Made by a program: the position numbers and the translations under genes
Source: Aureimonas glaciei
Lineage (GTDB): Bacteria > Pseudomonadota > Alphaproteobacteria > Rhizobiales > Rhizobiaceae
DNA length: 64,000 nucleotides
Assembly: GCF_014643375.1 (NCBI RefSeq)
Contig: NZ_BMJJ01000013.1
Coordinates: 84,437-148,436, forward strand
Reading direction: 5' to 3'
In this document: one piece after another, positions 37,073 to 46,705 of the stretch
Layout: each line of letters begins with the position of its first letter
How positions within the stretch are numbered: position 1 is the first letter of the stretch
Notes under the pieces: generated by a model
Told to the model about the DNA's origin: nothing
Databases searched by the model: none
The model's input: only the letters and a program-made list of their open reading frames with translations

Positions 37073-38921
37073 AGGCCTGGACACACTTGCTGAGAGCCAC
37101 GGCATCCAGCTCGGCTACATCTCCGAGATGGGCGAACGTCAGACCATTTCGGACGAGGCCAAGATCTCGCTGCTGAAGGCGCTGGGCGTCGATCCGGAAA
37201 CGGGTGCGCCGGGCAGCTACGACGAGGCGGCCGACCAGCCGCAGCTGAAATGCGCGCTGCCGGAAGAGATCCGGAACGGCCGCGTCTGGGGCGTCGCCTG
37301 TCAACTCTACGGGCTGCGCTCGCGCCGCAATCTCGGCATGGGCGATTTCGAGGATCTCGCCAATTTCGCCCAGATCGCCGGCGAGGCGGGCGCCGCTTTC
37401 GTCGGCGTCAACCCGCTGCACGCGCTGTTCATGGCCGATACCGGGCGCTTTAGCCCCTATTCGCCGTCGACGCGGCGCTTCCTCAACCCGCTCTACATCG
37501 CCATCGACCGGCTCCCCGGTGGGGCGGCGGCCACCGAGCGGCTGTTTGCCGAGAGCCCAGAAGCCTTCGACGGGCTGCAGGGCGATCTCGTCGACTATCC
37601 CGCCGTCGGCCGGCTGAAGAACTGCCTGCTGCGCGACATCTTCGCCGCGCGGCGGGAGGAGATCGGCGCCGATCCCGCTTTCGAGACCTACTGCGCCGGG
37701 GGCGGCGAGACGCTGCGCGATTTCGCCCTTTTCGAGGCGATCTCGGCACGCATGGTCGCGGCCGGACGTCATGCCGGCTGGCATTCCTGGCCGTCCGAAT
37801 ACCAGACCCGCCAGGACCCGGCGGTAAAGGCGTTCGAGGCGGAGGCGCCGGACGATGTGCTCTTCCATCTCTGGCTGCAGTACGAGGCCGAAGAGCAACT
37901 GGCCGAGGCGCAGAAGCGTGCCCGGGCGGCCGGCATGCGCATCGGCCTGTATCTCGATCTGGCCGTGGGCGTCGCGCCCGACGGCGCCGAGACCTGGGCC
38001 GATCCGGCGCTGACGGTCGGCGCGGCGCGCGTCGGCTCGCCGCCGGACATGTTCAATTCGGCCGGCCAGGACTGGGGCCTTGCGCCGCTGTCGCCGCTGG
38101 CGCTGGCCGAACGAGACTTCCGCCCGCTCGGCGACGCCTTCGATGCCCTGACGCGGCACGCCGGCGCCGTGCGCATCGACCATGCCATGGGCCTCGCCCG
38201 GCTCTGGTGGATCGCCGAAGGCGAGAAGTCGGCCGGCGGCGGCTATGTCCGCTATCCCCTGGGCCGGATGATCGACACCATCGCCGAAGCGTCGCAACGC
38301 AACGACTGCCTCGTTATCGGCGAGGATCTCGGCACTGTGCCGCCGGGCTTCCGCACCACGATGACGCAGGCGCAGGTCCTGTCCTACCGCGTACTCTACT
38401 TCGAGCGGCGCGACGTCGAGTTCCTGCCGACCGCCAGCTATCCCGAATTGTCGCTGGCCTGCGTGTCGACGCACGACCTGCCGACGCTGAAGGGGTGGTG
38501 GCTCTCGTCCGACATCGAGCTGCGGCTGGAAACGGGAACGCAGAGCGAGGAGCGGACGAAGGAGATGCGCGAGGAGCGTCGGCGTGACCGTCGCATGCTG
38601 ATCGTCGCGCTGGAGGAGGCCGGCATCCTGCCGGAGCGCTATCACCGCGTCGCCAGCGGCGAGGAGGGCTTGCCGCTGGAGCTGACGCAGGACCTCGTCG
38701 ATGCCGTTCACCGCTTCATCGCCCGCGCGCCGAGCCTCCTCGTCACCGTCCAGGTCGAGGACATGATCGGCGCGACCCTGCAGCCCAACCTGCCCGGCAC
38801 CACGGACCAATATCCCAACTGGCGCATCCGCCTCGAAGTCGAGCTCGAGGACATGGCCGAGCATGCCGGCTTCCAGTCGATGGCCGAGACGATGCGCAAC
38901 GAGAGACCGGAGCTTCCATGA
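37065..38921 (+). CDS. malQ: 4-alpha-glucanotransferase (amylomaltase)
   Basis: A 618-residue GH77 disproportionating enzyme. Key residues: Asp372 in VRIDHAMGLARLWW, Glu420 in IGEDLGTVPPGFR and Asp471 in STHDLPTLKGWW, with NPLHALFMADTGRFSPYSPS early in the barrel. Sitting between treZ and treY, it probably resizes maltodextrins to lengths TreY can use. It starts inside the last codons of treZ and its TGA overlaps the treY start. Confidence 0.95.
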   Translation: MHEGLDTLAESHGIQLGYISEMGERQTISDEAKISLLKALGVDPETGAPGSYDEAADQPQLKCALPEEIRNGRVWGVACQLYGLRSRRNLGMGDFEDLANFAQIAGEAGAAFVGVNPLHALFMADTGRFSPYSPSTRRFLNPLYIAIDRLPGGAAATERLFAESPEAFDGLQGDLVDYPAVGRLKNCLLRDIFAARREEIGADPAFETYCAGGGETLRDFALFEAISARMVAAGRHAGWHSWPSEYQTRQDPAVKAFEAEAPDDVLFHLWLQYEAEEQLAEAQKRARAAGMRIGLYLDLAVGVAPDGAETWADPALTVGAARVGSPPDMFNSAGQDWGLAPLSPLALAERDFRPLGDAFDALTRHAGAVRIDHAMGLARLWWIAEGEKSAGGGYVRYPLGRMIDTIAEASQRNDCLVIGEDLGTVPPGFRTTMTQAQVLSYRVLYFERRDVEFLPTASYPELSLACVSTHDLPTLKGWWLSSDIELRLETGTQSEERTKEMREERRRDRRMLIVALEEAGILPERYHRVASGEEGLPLELTQDLVDAVHRFIARAPSLLVTVQVEDMIGATLQPNLPGTTDQYPNWRIRLEVELEDMAEHAGFQSMAETMRNERPELP

Positions 38922-41623
38922 GCCGTCAGCTGATCGCGACCTACCGCCTGCAGTTTCGCGAAGGGACGGATTTCGAGACGGCCCGTGCCCTCGCGCCTTA
39001 TCTGAAATCCCTGGGCGCCAGCCACCTCTACGCCTCGCCGATCTTTTCGGCCTCGCCGGAGTCTACGCACGGCTACGACGTGATCGACTACAACCGCTTC
39101 GAGGAAAATCTCGGCGGGGAAGCCGGCTTCGTGGCGATGAGCGACGCCCTGGCGCATGAAGATGTCGGTCTGATCCTCGACTTCGTGCCGAACCACATGG
39201 GCGTCAGTCCGGAAAACGCCTGGTGGGAGGATGTCCTCGCCTGGGGGCGCGAGAGCCGCTACGCCAACACCTTTGACATCGCCTGGGACGCGGAGAAGAT
39301 CCTCGTGCCGGTGCTGGCCAAGCCCTATGGCGAGGCCTCGATGGACGGCGATCTCAAGGTCGTGCTCGACATGGCGGGTTCACGCCTGCGCTTCGACGCG
39401 GCCGGCTACCAGCTGCCGCTCGATCCGCGCACGCTCGGCCATGTCTTCGGCTTCCTCGACCATGCCGAGCGCGACCGGCTGGTGCGCCGCTTCTCGGTCG
39501 CCACGCCGATCGAGGGCGAGGAGCTGGCCGAGCGCCTGCACGAGCATCTCGGCGACGAGAGCTTTGCCGCCGCCCTCGACGCGGCGATCCAGAGCATCAA
39601 CGCCGACCAGGCGGCGCTGCACGCGCTGCACGAGGCGCAGGTCTGGCGCCTCGCCTGGTGGCGCACGGCGCGCGAAAAACTGACCTACCGCCGCTTCTTC
39701 GAGATCGCCGACCTCATCGGCGTGCGCCAGGAACTGCGCCACGTCTTCCGCGACTCGCACCGCACCGTCATTCGCCTCGCCCGCGAGCGTCGCCTCGACG
39801 GCATCCGCATCGACCATGTCGACGGTCTCGCCGATCCGAAGAACTATCTCCTCGACCTGCGCCAAGCCTTCCAGTCGGTGCGCCGCGACCCGGTGATCTT
39901 CGTCGAGAAGATCCTCACCGGCGAAGAGCGGCTGCGCCAATCCTGGAACATCGAGGGCACCACCGGCTACGAATTCATCTCCGCTCTGTCCGGCCTCTAT
40001 GTCGACGCCGACGAGGAGGAGGGGATGACGCGGGCCTACGCCCAGTTCATCGGCGAGGAGGAGGATCTGCGGCAGATGATCCTGCGCCAGAAGCGCTCGA
40101 TCTTCTCGCGCAACCTCGCCGGCGAACTCGCTTATCTCACCGGCGAGGCACTGGCCGTCGCCAGCCGCGGCCTCGCCACGCGCGACCTCGGCCCGGACAC
40201 CATCTCGCGCTCGATCATCGAGGTCGCCGCGGCCCTGCCGGTCTATCGCACCTATGTCGGCGTCGACGGCGTGCCGGCGGCCGATCGAGCGATCATCGAT
40301 GCGGCCGTGCTTCTCGCCAAGTCGCGGCGCGAGGTCGAGGCCGACGAGCCGATCGACTTCATCGGTCGGCTGCTGACGCTCGATTTCGACGAGGGACGCG
40401 ACGTCGCCGGCGCGCTGAACTTCACGCGGCGCTTCCAGCAGACCACCGGCGCCGTCATGGCCAAGGCCGTCGAGGACACGGTGTTCTTCCGCTACAACCG
40501 GCTGATCGCCCTGAACGAGGTCGGCGGCGAACCGGACCATTACGGCACCGATGTCAGCGCCTTCCATGCCGCCATGGCGCTGCGCAGCGAGGACCAGCCG
40601 GAGGGGCTGCTCGCCTCCTCGACGCACGACACTAAGCGCGGCGAGGATGCCCGCGCCCGTCTCTACACGCTGAGCGAAGCGCCCAAGCGCTGGTCGACCC
40701 TGGTCGAAAGCTTTGCTGAAGCGATGGGCGCCTATCGCATCCCCGTCGAGGGGACGATCGAGGCGCCGGACGCGGCCAGCGAATGGATGTTCTACCAGGC
40801 GCTGCTTGGTGTTCTTCCCGCCGACTTCGATCCCGAGGACGACGCGGCCCGGCTCGCCATCGCGGGCCGGTTGCAGACCTTCATGCAGAAGGCGGTCCGC
40901 GAGGCCAAGCGCTACACCAGCTGGACCTCGCCGGCCGAGGCCTATGAGAAGGGCATCGAGGACTTCGTCGCCGCGGCGCTGGACCGCGCCGCCACCGACG
41001 ATTTTTTGCACGAGTTCTGGGACGCGGTTCAGCCTTTCGTCGCCGCGGGCGCCCTGACCTCGCTGTCCCAGGCGCTGATCAAGCTCACCGTGCCGGGCGT
41101 GCCAGACATCTACCAGGGCACCGAGTTCTACGATCTCAGCCTGGTCGATCCGGACAACCGGCGCGGGGTCGATTTCGCCGCGCTCGCGGCGGCGCTGGAA
41201 AACGGCGAGGCGATCCATTCGAGCCTCGACCACTGGCGCGACGGCATGGTCAAGGCCAAGCTCACCATCGCCGCGCTGCACCTGCGGCAGACCGCGCCGA
41301 CGCTGTTCACCACGGGCGCCTATCTGCCGCTGACGGTCGAGGGTTCGCGGGCGCAGAATGTCGTCGCCTTTGCCCGGCTCGAAGAAGGGCGGGCGGCGAC
41401 GATCACCATCGTGCCGCGCCTCTGCCTCAGCATGCTGGAGGAGGGCGGCAGCCTCAGGCCCAAGGCGGACTTCTGGGGCGATACGCGCGTGCTTCTGCCG
41501 GCCAGTCTCGCCGGCCGGGCGTTCGACAGCGTGTTGGGCGCCGGCGGCACGCCAGAGGGTGAAAGCATCGCGCTTTCTGCGCTGCCGGAGGGCCTGCCCT
41601 TCGCGCTGCTGGTCTCCCGCTGA
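38918..41623 (+). CDS. treY: Malto-oligosyltrehalose synthase
   Basis: A 901-residue GH13 enzyme that turns the reducing end of a maltodextrin into a trehalosyl unit. It starts TYRLQFREGTDFETARALAP as TreY proteins do, with LDFVPNHMGVSPEN, Asp299 in RIDHVDGLADPKNY, Glu330 in VEKILTGEERL and Asp571 in SSTHDTKRGEDARARLY. It is coupled to malQ by a 4-bp overlap. TreYZ with MalQ gives a second trehalose route, besides the TreS domain, drawing on the glucan that GlgE and GlgB make. No treX/glgX debranching gene is in the window. Confidence 0.96.
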   Translation: MSRQLIATYRLQFREGTDFETARALAPYLKSLGASHLYASPIFSASPESTHGYDVIDYNRFEENLGGEAGFVAMSDALAHEDVGLILDFVPNHMGVSPENAWWEDVLAWGRESRYANTFDIAWDAEKILVPVLAKPYGEASMDGDLKVVLDMAGSRLRFDAAGYQLPLDPRTLGHVFGFLDHAERDRLVRRFSVATPIEGEELAERLHEHLGDESFAAALDAAIQSINADQAALHALHEAQVWRLAWWRTAREKLTYRRFFEIADLIGVRQELRHVFRDSHRTVIRLARERRLDGIRIDHVDGLADPKNYLLDLRQAFQSVRRDPVIFVEKILTGEERLRQSWNIEGTTGYEFISALSGLYVDADEEEGMTRAYAQFIGEEEDLRQMILRQKRSIFSRNLAGELAYLTGEALAVASRGLATRDLGPDTISRSIIEVAAALPVYRTYVGVDGVPAADRAIIDAAVLLAKSRREVEADEPIDFIGRLLTLDFDEGRDVAGALNFTRRFQQTTGAVMAKAVEDTVFFRYNRLIALNEVGGEPDHYGTDVSAFHAAMALRSEDQPEGLLASSTHDTKRGEDARARLYTLSEAPKRWSTLVESFAEAMGAYRIPVEGTIEAPDAASEWMFYQALLGVLPADFDPEDDAARLAIAGRLQTFMQKAVREAKRYTSWTSPAEAYEKGIEDFVAAALDRAATDDFLHEFWDAVQPFVAAGALTSLSQALIKLTVPGVPDIYQGTEFYDLSLVDPDNRRGVDFAALAAALENGEAIHSSLDHWRDGMVKAKLTIAALHLRQTAPTLFTTGAYLPLTVEGSRAQNVVAFARLEEGRAATITIVPRLCLSMLEEGGSLRPKADFWGDTRVLLPASLAGRAFDSVLGAGGTPEGESIALSALPEGLPFALLVSR

Positions 41624-41698
41624 CTCTCCGCTTTGTGCCGGGCAGTCTGCGGCCCGCCCGGGTGAACTCTGCATCCTGAGAAGTCACGGGAGAGCCCG

Positions 41699-42484
41699 AT
41701 GCCGATCCGAGCGACAGTGTGGAACGAGTTCCAGCACGAGCGCGACAACGCCACCGTCCGGGCGATCTACCCGGACGGCATCCACCGCACGATCGCCGCG
41801 GCCCTTTCTGCGGACCTGGCGATCGAGGCGGCAACGGCGACGCTGGACGAGCCCGAGCACGGGTTGAGCGTCGAGCGGCTGGCCGAGACCGACGTGCTTC
41901 TCTGGTGGGGCCACAAGGCTCACGCCGCGGTCGACGACGCCGTGGTCGAGCGCGTGGCGCAGCGGGTGTTCGAGGGGATGGGACTGATCGTCCTGCACTC
42001 CGGGCATTTCTCGAAGATCTTCAAGCGGCTGATGGGCGCGCCCTGCGCGTTGCGCTGGCGCGAGGCGGGCGAGCGCGAGCGGCTCTGGGTGATCAACCGC
42101 TCGCATCCGATCGTCGCCGGCATCGGCGACTGCATCGAACTGCCGAACTCGGAAATGTACGGCGAGCCCTTCCTGGTGCCCGAGCCGCTCGAGACCGTGT
42201 TCATCTCCTGGTATCAGGGCGGCGAGGTTTTTCGCTCGGGCCTCACCTACCAGCGCGGCGCCGGCCGCCTCTTCTATTTCGCGCCCGGCCACGAAACCTA
42301 TCCGATCTATCACGACGCGAAAATCCAGCGCGTGCTGCAGAATGCGGTGCACTGGGCTCACAACCCGGCCAAGCCCTGGACCGACGTCTCGACCGCTCCC
42401 AACGTGCCGATCACGGCCGCGCGCGAGCCGCTGGAGCAGCGCGGCGGTAGCCTGCATGCTCCGGGCGAAGAGGGCTTTCGGTGA
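41699..42484 (+). CDS. thuA: Trehalose utilisation protein ThuA
   Basis: A 261-residue ThuA-family protein with a glutamine-amidotransferase-like fold: [48 protein letters not shown] and [13 protein letters not shown]. In Sinorhizobium and Agrobacterium ThuA acts with ThuB in trehalose catabolism through 3-keto-trehalose. Its last codons overlap the thuB GTG start. It lies 75 bp downstream of treY on the same strand, so biosynthetic and catabolic genes sit side by side; whether they share a transcript is not visible. Confidence 0.92.
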   Translation: MPIRATVWNEFQHERDNATVRAIYPDGIHRTIAAALSADLAIEAATATLDEPEHGLSVERLAETDVLLWWGHKAHAAVDDAVVERVAQRVFEGMGLIVLHSGHFSKIFKRLMGAPCALRWREAGERERLWVINRSHPIVAGIGDCIELPNSEMYGEPFLVPEPLETVFISWYQGGEVFRSGLTYQRGAGRLFYFAPGHETYPIYHDAKIQRVLQNAVHWAHNPAKPWTDVSTAPNVPITAAREPLEQRGGSLHAPGEEGFR

Positions 42485-43536
42485 CCGAGAAGCGGATCCT
42501 CATCCTCGGCACCGGTGCGATCGCGCATCGCCATGCCGAGAGCTTTTCCGTGCTTCCGGGCTGCCGGCTGGTGGCGGCCTGCGACATCAACGCCGAGCGC
42601 GCCCGTACCTTCGCCGAGATGCACCGAATCCCAGCCGCCTTTGCCGACCTCGACGAGGCGATCGGCTGGAACGGTTTCGATGCCGCGGTGAACGCGACAC
42701 CAGATGGCGCGCACATGGCGACGACGCTGAAGCTGATCGCCGCCGGCAAGCACGTGTTCTGCGAAAAGCCGCTGGCCCTGAATTTCGACGATGCCAGCGC
42801 GATGACGAAAGCCGCCGAGGCGGCCGGGCTCGTCAACATGGTCAACCTCACCTATCGCAACGCCCATGCCCTGCAGATGGCGCGCCGCATGGTCGAGGCC
42901 GGCGAAATCGGCACGATCCGGCATGTCTCGGCGAGCTACCTGCAGAGCTGGCTGACCGGCGCGCACTGGGGCGACTGGCGCACCGACGAGCGCTGGCTCT
43001 GGCGCCTGTCCTCGGCGCACGGCTCCAAGGGCGTCCTCGGCGACATCGGGATACACATCCTCGATTTCCTGATGTTCGCTACCGGCCTCGACATCGCAGG
43101 CCTCGGCGCGCGGATGAAGACCTTCGACAAGGCCGAGGGCGGCGCGATCGGCGCCTATACGCTCGACGTCAACGACAGCGTGGCGATGACGGTGGAAATG
43201 TCGAACGGCGCGCTGGGCGTCGTCCACATGACGCGTTTCGCCACCGGCAAGCTCAACGATCTCGACCTGATGATCCACGGCGACAGGGGCGCGCTGAAGA
43301 TCTGGTCGGACCACGAAACCTCGCGGCTGGAGGCCTGCCTCGGCCCCGACATCGAGACGCAGACCTGGAAGCCCGTCGCCTGCCCGCCGACGCCCAAAAA
43401 TGCCGACCGCTTCGTCATTGCGCTGCTGTCCGGCGACAACGGGGAGCCGGATTTCCGCCGCGCCGCCAAGGTGCAGAAACTTCTCGACCTCTGCTTCGTC
43501 TCGCATGCCGAGGGTCGGGTGCTCGCCGTCGACTGA
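42481..43536 (+). CDS. thuB: ThuB-type Gfo/Idh/MocA oxidoreductase
   Basis: A 351-residue NAD(P)-dependent dehydrogenase. The Rossmann start [18 protein letters not shown], the EKP motif in [12 protein letters not shown] near residue 95, and [16 protein letters not shown] in the substrate domain place it in the Gfo/Idh/MocA family. Pairing with thuA supports the trehalose dehydrogenase role (3-keto-trehalose formation). The start is GTG at 42481 within the thuA stop overlap (GTGA). Confidence 0.9.
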   Translation: MTEKRILILGTGAIAHRHAESFSVLPGCRLVAACDINAERARTFAEMHRIPAAFADLDEAIGWNGFDAAVNATPDGAHMATTLKLIAAGKHVFCEKPLALNFDDASAMTKAAEAAGLVNMVNLTYRNAHALQMARRMVEAGEIGTIRHVSASYLQSWLTGAHWGDWRTDERWLWRLSSAHGSKGVLGDIGIHILDFLMFATGLDIAGLGARMKTFDKAEGGAIGAYTLDVNDSVAMTVEMSNGALGVVHMTRFATGKLNDLDLMIHGDRGALKIWSDHETSRLEACLGPDIETQTWKPVACPPTPKNADRFVIALLSGDNGEPDFRRAAKVQKLLDLCFVSHAEGRVLAVD

Positions 43537-43543
43537 GCGCCCG

Positions 43544-44074
43544 TCAGGGATCGCCTCGGGGAGCGGCAGCGGGCGAGGGGTTCTTCTCGTAACCCGGTCC
43601 GACGGTGAGGGGCTGGGACGGCGCGATGCTGTCGTCCAAGTTGGACCGGGCGGCGAGGCGGGTCTCGAACAGCACCTTCTCGTCGCCGCGGTTCAGGAGA
43701 CGGATGGTGACGTGGTACGGCACGCCCTTCCGGACGCCCCGCAGCGGCGGGGAGCGCAGCGCATAGCGCCGCGATTGCGGAAAGATCTTCTCGCTCACGC
43801 GGTGTGGAGGGCCGCCGGCCGGATCCTCGAAATCGGCCGTCAGCGTCGAGGAGACCGGCACCGGGCGCATGATCTCGGCGGTGAAGCCGTAATAGACGTC
43901 CGCCACGCGGTAGTTGAAGATGAAGCTCGGGCCGGCGATGCGCAGGAGCGGCGTCTCTCCCGGCGGGACCCGCACCATCCAGGCGGCCGCCACGAGCAAA
44001 GCCAGGCCGGTCGCACAGACGGCGCCCCACTGACGTCTTGTGATGCGCCGCAACGAACGGCGGACCCGTCGCAT
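43544..44074 (-). CDS. Unknown protein with one N-terminal membrane helix
   Basis: A 176-residue protein I do not recognise. It has a strongly basic start (MRRVRRSLRRITRRQW), one hydrophobic helix (GAVCATGLALLVAAAWMV), and about 135 residues of likely beta-rich periplasmic domain (IAGPSFIFNYRVADVYYGFT, RKGVPYHVTIRLLNRGDEKV). The basic N-terminus predicts an N-in membrane anchor. The ATG at 44074 was chosen because it places the helix at the N-terminus; the frame runs up to 44191. It is convergent with thuB, 7 bp apart. It may be a cell-envelope protein, but no function should be assigned. Confidence 0.6.
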   Translation of the reverse strand: MRRVRRSLRRITRRQWGAVCATGLALLVAAAWMVRVPPGETPLLRIAGPSFIFNYRVADVYYGFTAEIMRPVPVSSTLTADFEDPAGGPPHRVSEKIFPQSRRYALRSPPLRGVRKGVPYHVTIRLLNRGDEKVLFETRLAARSNLDDSIAPSQPLTVGPGYEKNPSPAAAPRGDP

Positions 44075-44299
44075 CGGCTTCCTCCCGTCCCGCGGGCGGT
44101 CGCCCGCTTCGGCGGCGAGAGGCCCCCGCATCACGAAAGATCTGCGGTGGCTCGCGGCTTCTTGGCATTTGCGGCCGCGAAGCCCACCCAAACCTTGCGG
44201 GCGTATTGTGCCTGTTGTTCGGGGATCTGTCTGCCCCGCAGCTGGGCCACCGCGCGGTGAGGTGGCCCAGTTCCGTCTTTGTTTCTTCAGGTCGCAGCG

Positions 44300-44554
44300 T
44301 TAGTTGAACTGAGACGTCGACGACGAATTGCCGCCGCCGACCTGGCTGGTGCTCGACCGGTTGCCGAAGCCGCCCTGAGTCGTCGAGGAACTGTTGCCGA
44401 TGCCGAGCTGGCCCGTGCTGGACGAGTTGCCGACGCCGACCTGACCGGTGGTGGCGCTGTTGAAGGCGCCGATCTGACCGGTGCGGGCGGAGTTGCCGAA
44501 GCCGATTTGGCCGGTGGCGGCGGCATTGCCGAGACCGATCTGACCGGTTGCCGA
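44300..44554 (-). pseudogene. 3' remnant of a curlin-like 11-residue-repeat protein
   Basis: Read on the minus strand and ending at TAA (44300-44302), the sequence encodes seven tandem 11-residue units of pattern T-G-Q-x-G-x-G-N-S-x-x, for example TGQIGFGNSAR, TGQVGVGNSSS and TGQLGIGNSSS, closing with TSQFN. The Q-x-G-x-x-N-x-S/A spacing is that of curlin (CsgA/CsgB-like) amyloid repeats. The pattern stops at about 44549-44554. Upstream in this frame there is no ATG or GTG and no signal peptide, because the opposite strand there codes for a beta-barrel. It therefore looks like a gene that has lost its 5' end. The repeats are directly visible; amyloid function is inference. Confidence 0.7.
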
Positions 44555-44566
44555 GCCCGGGGCTCG
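44552..44566. repeat. 15-bp palindrome at the strand-switch junction
   Basis: CGAGCCC-G-GGGCTCG: perfect 7-bp arms around one base. It lies exactly where minus-strand curlin-like coding ends and plus-strand beta-barrel coding begins, so it may mark a recombination or deletion breakpoint. Confidence 0.7.
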
Positions 44567-45502
44567 CTGGAGCTCACGACGGCCACCGGTCCCGGCGGTT
44601 CCTCCGCCCAGGCGCAGGCCCTGGCCGTGGATCCCACCGGCAACACCGCGATCATCAACCAGCAGACCGCGTCGCCGGTCGGCGGCTCGACCGCCAATCT
44701 GGCCTTCTCCCCCACGGCGGACGGGGGAGCGCTGACCGGCGTTGCCACCAATGGCTCCACCCCGGACGCGATCGCCTTCGGGGCCCTTGCCGATTCAGGC
44801 CAGTATGCGCTCGGTGCCGTCGGCAATCTCGATGGGCTGAATTTTGTGACGCAGCAAAGCGAAGACGTGACCATGGGAACCGTGGAGCTGCGCTTTGGCC
44901 GCTCCTTCGGCCTGGGCGACGGCTGGGCCTTCACGCCGGTGGTCGGCCCGAGCTATCGGCGGATCGAGCGCGACATCGAGACCACCACGACGCTCGCTAT
45001 CACCCCCGGATCCGCCGCGGTCGGGCGGTTCCCCGATGTCAGCGTGTCGCAGATCGAGGATCTGACCGCCGACTACTATGGCGGCCTCGTCGGAATGACC
45101 TTTTCGGGGCCGGTCGCAAACCGCGTCTTTCTGAATTTCGGCGGCGACTTCGGTGTCGCGAGCTATCGGGCCAAGTATGACGGCGAAGGCCGGGCCATCA
45201 TCGCCAACGTGCTGGACAGCGGCAGCGTCTCCGGCGCCTCCCAGTCCGAGAGCGAAACGACCTATTTCGGGCGGGCGAAAGCCGGCATCACCGTCGTCGA
45301 GGGCCGCGCCGCTCTGACCCTCGGCGTCCAGGCTGAATATCTCGCCGACGTGCCGACACTCTCGCGTCCGTCCTTCGAAGGCCTGACCTACAGCCAGGCT
45401 GCAGCCAGCCTCGCCGGTACCTCCGGCAGCGCCACGTCGAGCCTCGCCTCCGACGACATGTGGAGCTATGGGGCCAATGTCGGCCTGGTCGTCCGCTTCT
45501 GA
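44567..45502 (+). pseudogene. 3' part of an outer-membrane beta-barrel (autotransporter-like) protein
   Basis: About 310 residues of passenger-like sequence (GSLELTTATG, GNTAIINQQTASPVGG) and a beta-barrel of alternating strands (GTVELRFGRSFGLGDGWAFT, YYGGLVGMTFSGPV, RVFLNFGGDFGVASYR, TYFGRAKAGITVVEG) ending in Phe (YGANVGLVVRF), the usual outer-membrane assembly signal. The open frame reaches back to an ATG at 44279, but residues before the palindrome are antisense of the curlin-like repeats and there is no signal peptide. So I read it as a 5'-truncated gene. The first in-frame Met inside real barrel sequence is at about 44872. A terminator follows at 45584. Confidence 0.7.
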
Positions 45503-45817
45503 TATCTCCTGCTGGGAAGACCATCGCGCTTCGCGGCCGCCCGCGGAGCGCGCCGGTCCTTAATCCGGCATCGGTTCGGGACTCAGCCAGCCTGCCTGGC
45601 TGTTTTCCGGTTTTCCATTGGGGATGTCAGGGGCGGTCCGAGGGCGCAGCCGAGCGCGCGCTCCGGGGAAAGCAGGGATCAAGGCCTGGTGCGTGATGCC
45701 ATCGACTGGCCGGAGCGTCGACGATCAGACGATCAGTCTCAGCAATCATTGGCACGAGCCCGAAGAAATGCGTAGGGCTGAACGCCGTGACGTGCGCTCC
45801 GATTCGATCGGCTTTCC
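45503..45817. other. Intergenic region between beta-barrel fragment and EamA transporter
   Basis: A 315-bp gap. It contains the terminator at 45584-45606. The remainder must include the promoter of the transporter gene, but I see no clear boxes and no supported small gene. Confidence 0.5.
45584..45606 (+). terminator. Rho-independent terminator after the beta-barrel gene
   Basis: Stem CAGCCAG (45584-45590) and CTGGCTG (45596-45602), 5-base loop, then TTTT. It lies 80 bp after the barrel stop codon on the plus strand. Confidence 0.7.
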
Positions 45818-46705
45818 ATGCAGACCGGCATTCTCCTCGGCTTTCTCAGCTATTTCGTCTATGCGTGCAGCGATGCCCTGATCAAGTATCTCGGCGGGCA
45901 TATTCCGGTCTTCGAGATCGGCTTCTTCACTTCCGTCTTCGCCATCCTCCCGGCGCTCCTGACCAAGGAGCGGGGGGATAGCTGGCGGTCCGTGCTGGTC
46001 CCGCACCGGCCGAAACTCGTCCTGCTCAGGATGACCAGCGGCACGCTCGGCGGCATCCTCGCCGTCGTCGCCTTCACCTCGCTGCCGCTCGCCGACGCCT
46101 ACGCGCTGATCTTTCTCTTGCCGGTCTTTGTCACCATCCTGTCGACCCTGATCCTGAAGGAGCCGGTCGGCTGGATGCGCTGGAGCGCGGTGATCGCCGG
46201 GCTGATCGGCGTTCTCCTGGTGGTGCGGCCGGGCTTCCGGGAAATCCTGCCGGGGCATCTGGCGGCGATCGGTTGCGCCTTCTGCGGTGCGATCACCGTC
46301 ATCGTGCTGCGCGTGCTCGGGCCGACCGAGCGGCGGATCACGCTGATCGGCTCGGTGGTCATCAGCGCCTTCATCGTCAACGGCATCCTGATGATCCCGC
46401 AGTTCGTCATGCCGACCCTCGACATTCTCCCCTATGTGGTCGCTGCGGGCCTGTGCGCCGGCGCCGGCCACCTGATCCAGGTTTATGCGACGCGGGCGGC
46501 GCCGGCGAACCGGGTCGCCCCGACGCAGTACAGCCAGATCATCTGGGCGACGATCATCGGCGCGATGTTCTTCGACGAGTTCCCGGACGCGTTCGGGATC
46601 GCCGGCATGTCGCTGGTCGCTCTGTCCGGCCTGTTCACCTTCCTGCGCGAGGAGAAGCGGAGCGGCTGGTCGCGCCGCACGCCGCTCGACCGCAACCGCG
46701 TCTGA
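45818..46705 (+). CDS. EamA/DMT-family transporter
   Basis: A 295-residue inner-membrane protein with about ten hydrophobic helices in two EamA repeats. The first starts GILLGFLSYFVYACSDALIK, with a conserved region DAYALIFLLPVFVTILSTLI before the mid-point. The second includes LAAIGCAFCGAITVIVLRVL and APTQYSQIIWATIIGAMFF. Members export or import metabolites; the substrate cannot be read from sequence. The short gap to pyc (about 140 bp) does not show an obvious operon. Confidence 0.9.
   Translation: MQTGILLGFLSYFVYACSDALIKYLGGHIPVFEIGFFTSVFAILPALLTKERGDSWRSVLVPHRPKLVLLRMTSGTLGGILAVVAFTSLPLADAYALIFLLPVFVTILSTLILKEPVGWMRWSAVIAGLIGVLLVVRPGFREILPGHLAAIGCAFCGAITVIVLRVLGPTERRITLIGSVVISAFIVNGILMIPQFVMPTLDILPYVVAAGLCAGAGHLIQVYATRAAPANRVAPTQYSQIIWATIIGAMFFDEFPDAFGIAGMSLVALSGLFTFLREEKRSGWSRRTPLDRNRV

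Noticed and set aside
39380..41674. 764-residue minus-strand frame opposite treY
   Set aside because: Antisense shadow of a complete GH13 gene.
44279..45502. Single 407-residue plus-strand protein from ATG 44279
   Set aside because: Its first about 90 residues are the exact antisense of the 11-residue repeat and carry no signal peptide, so only the part from about 44567 is treated as genuine coding.
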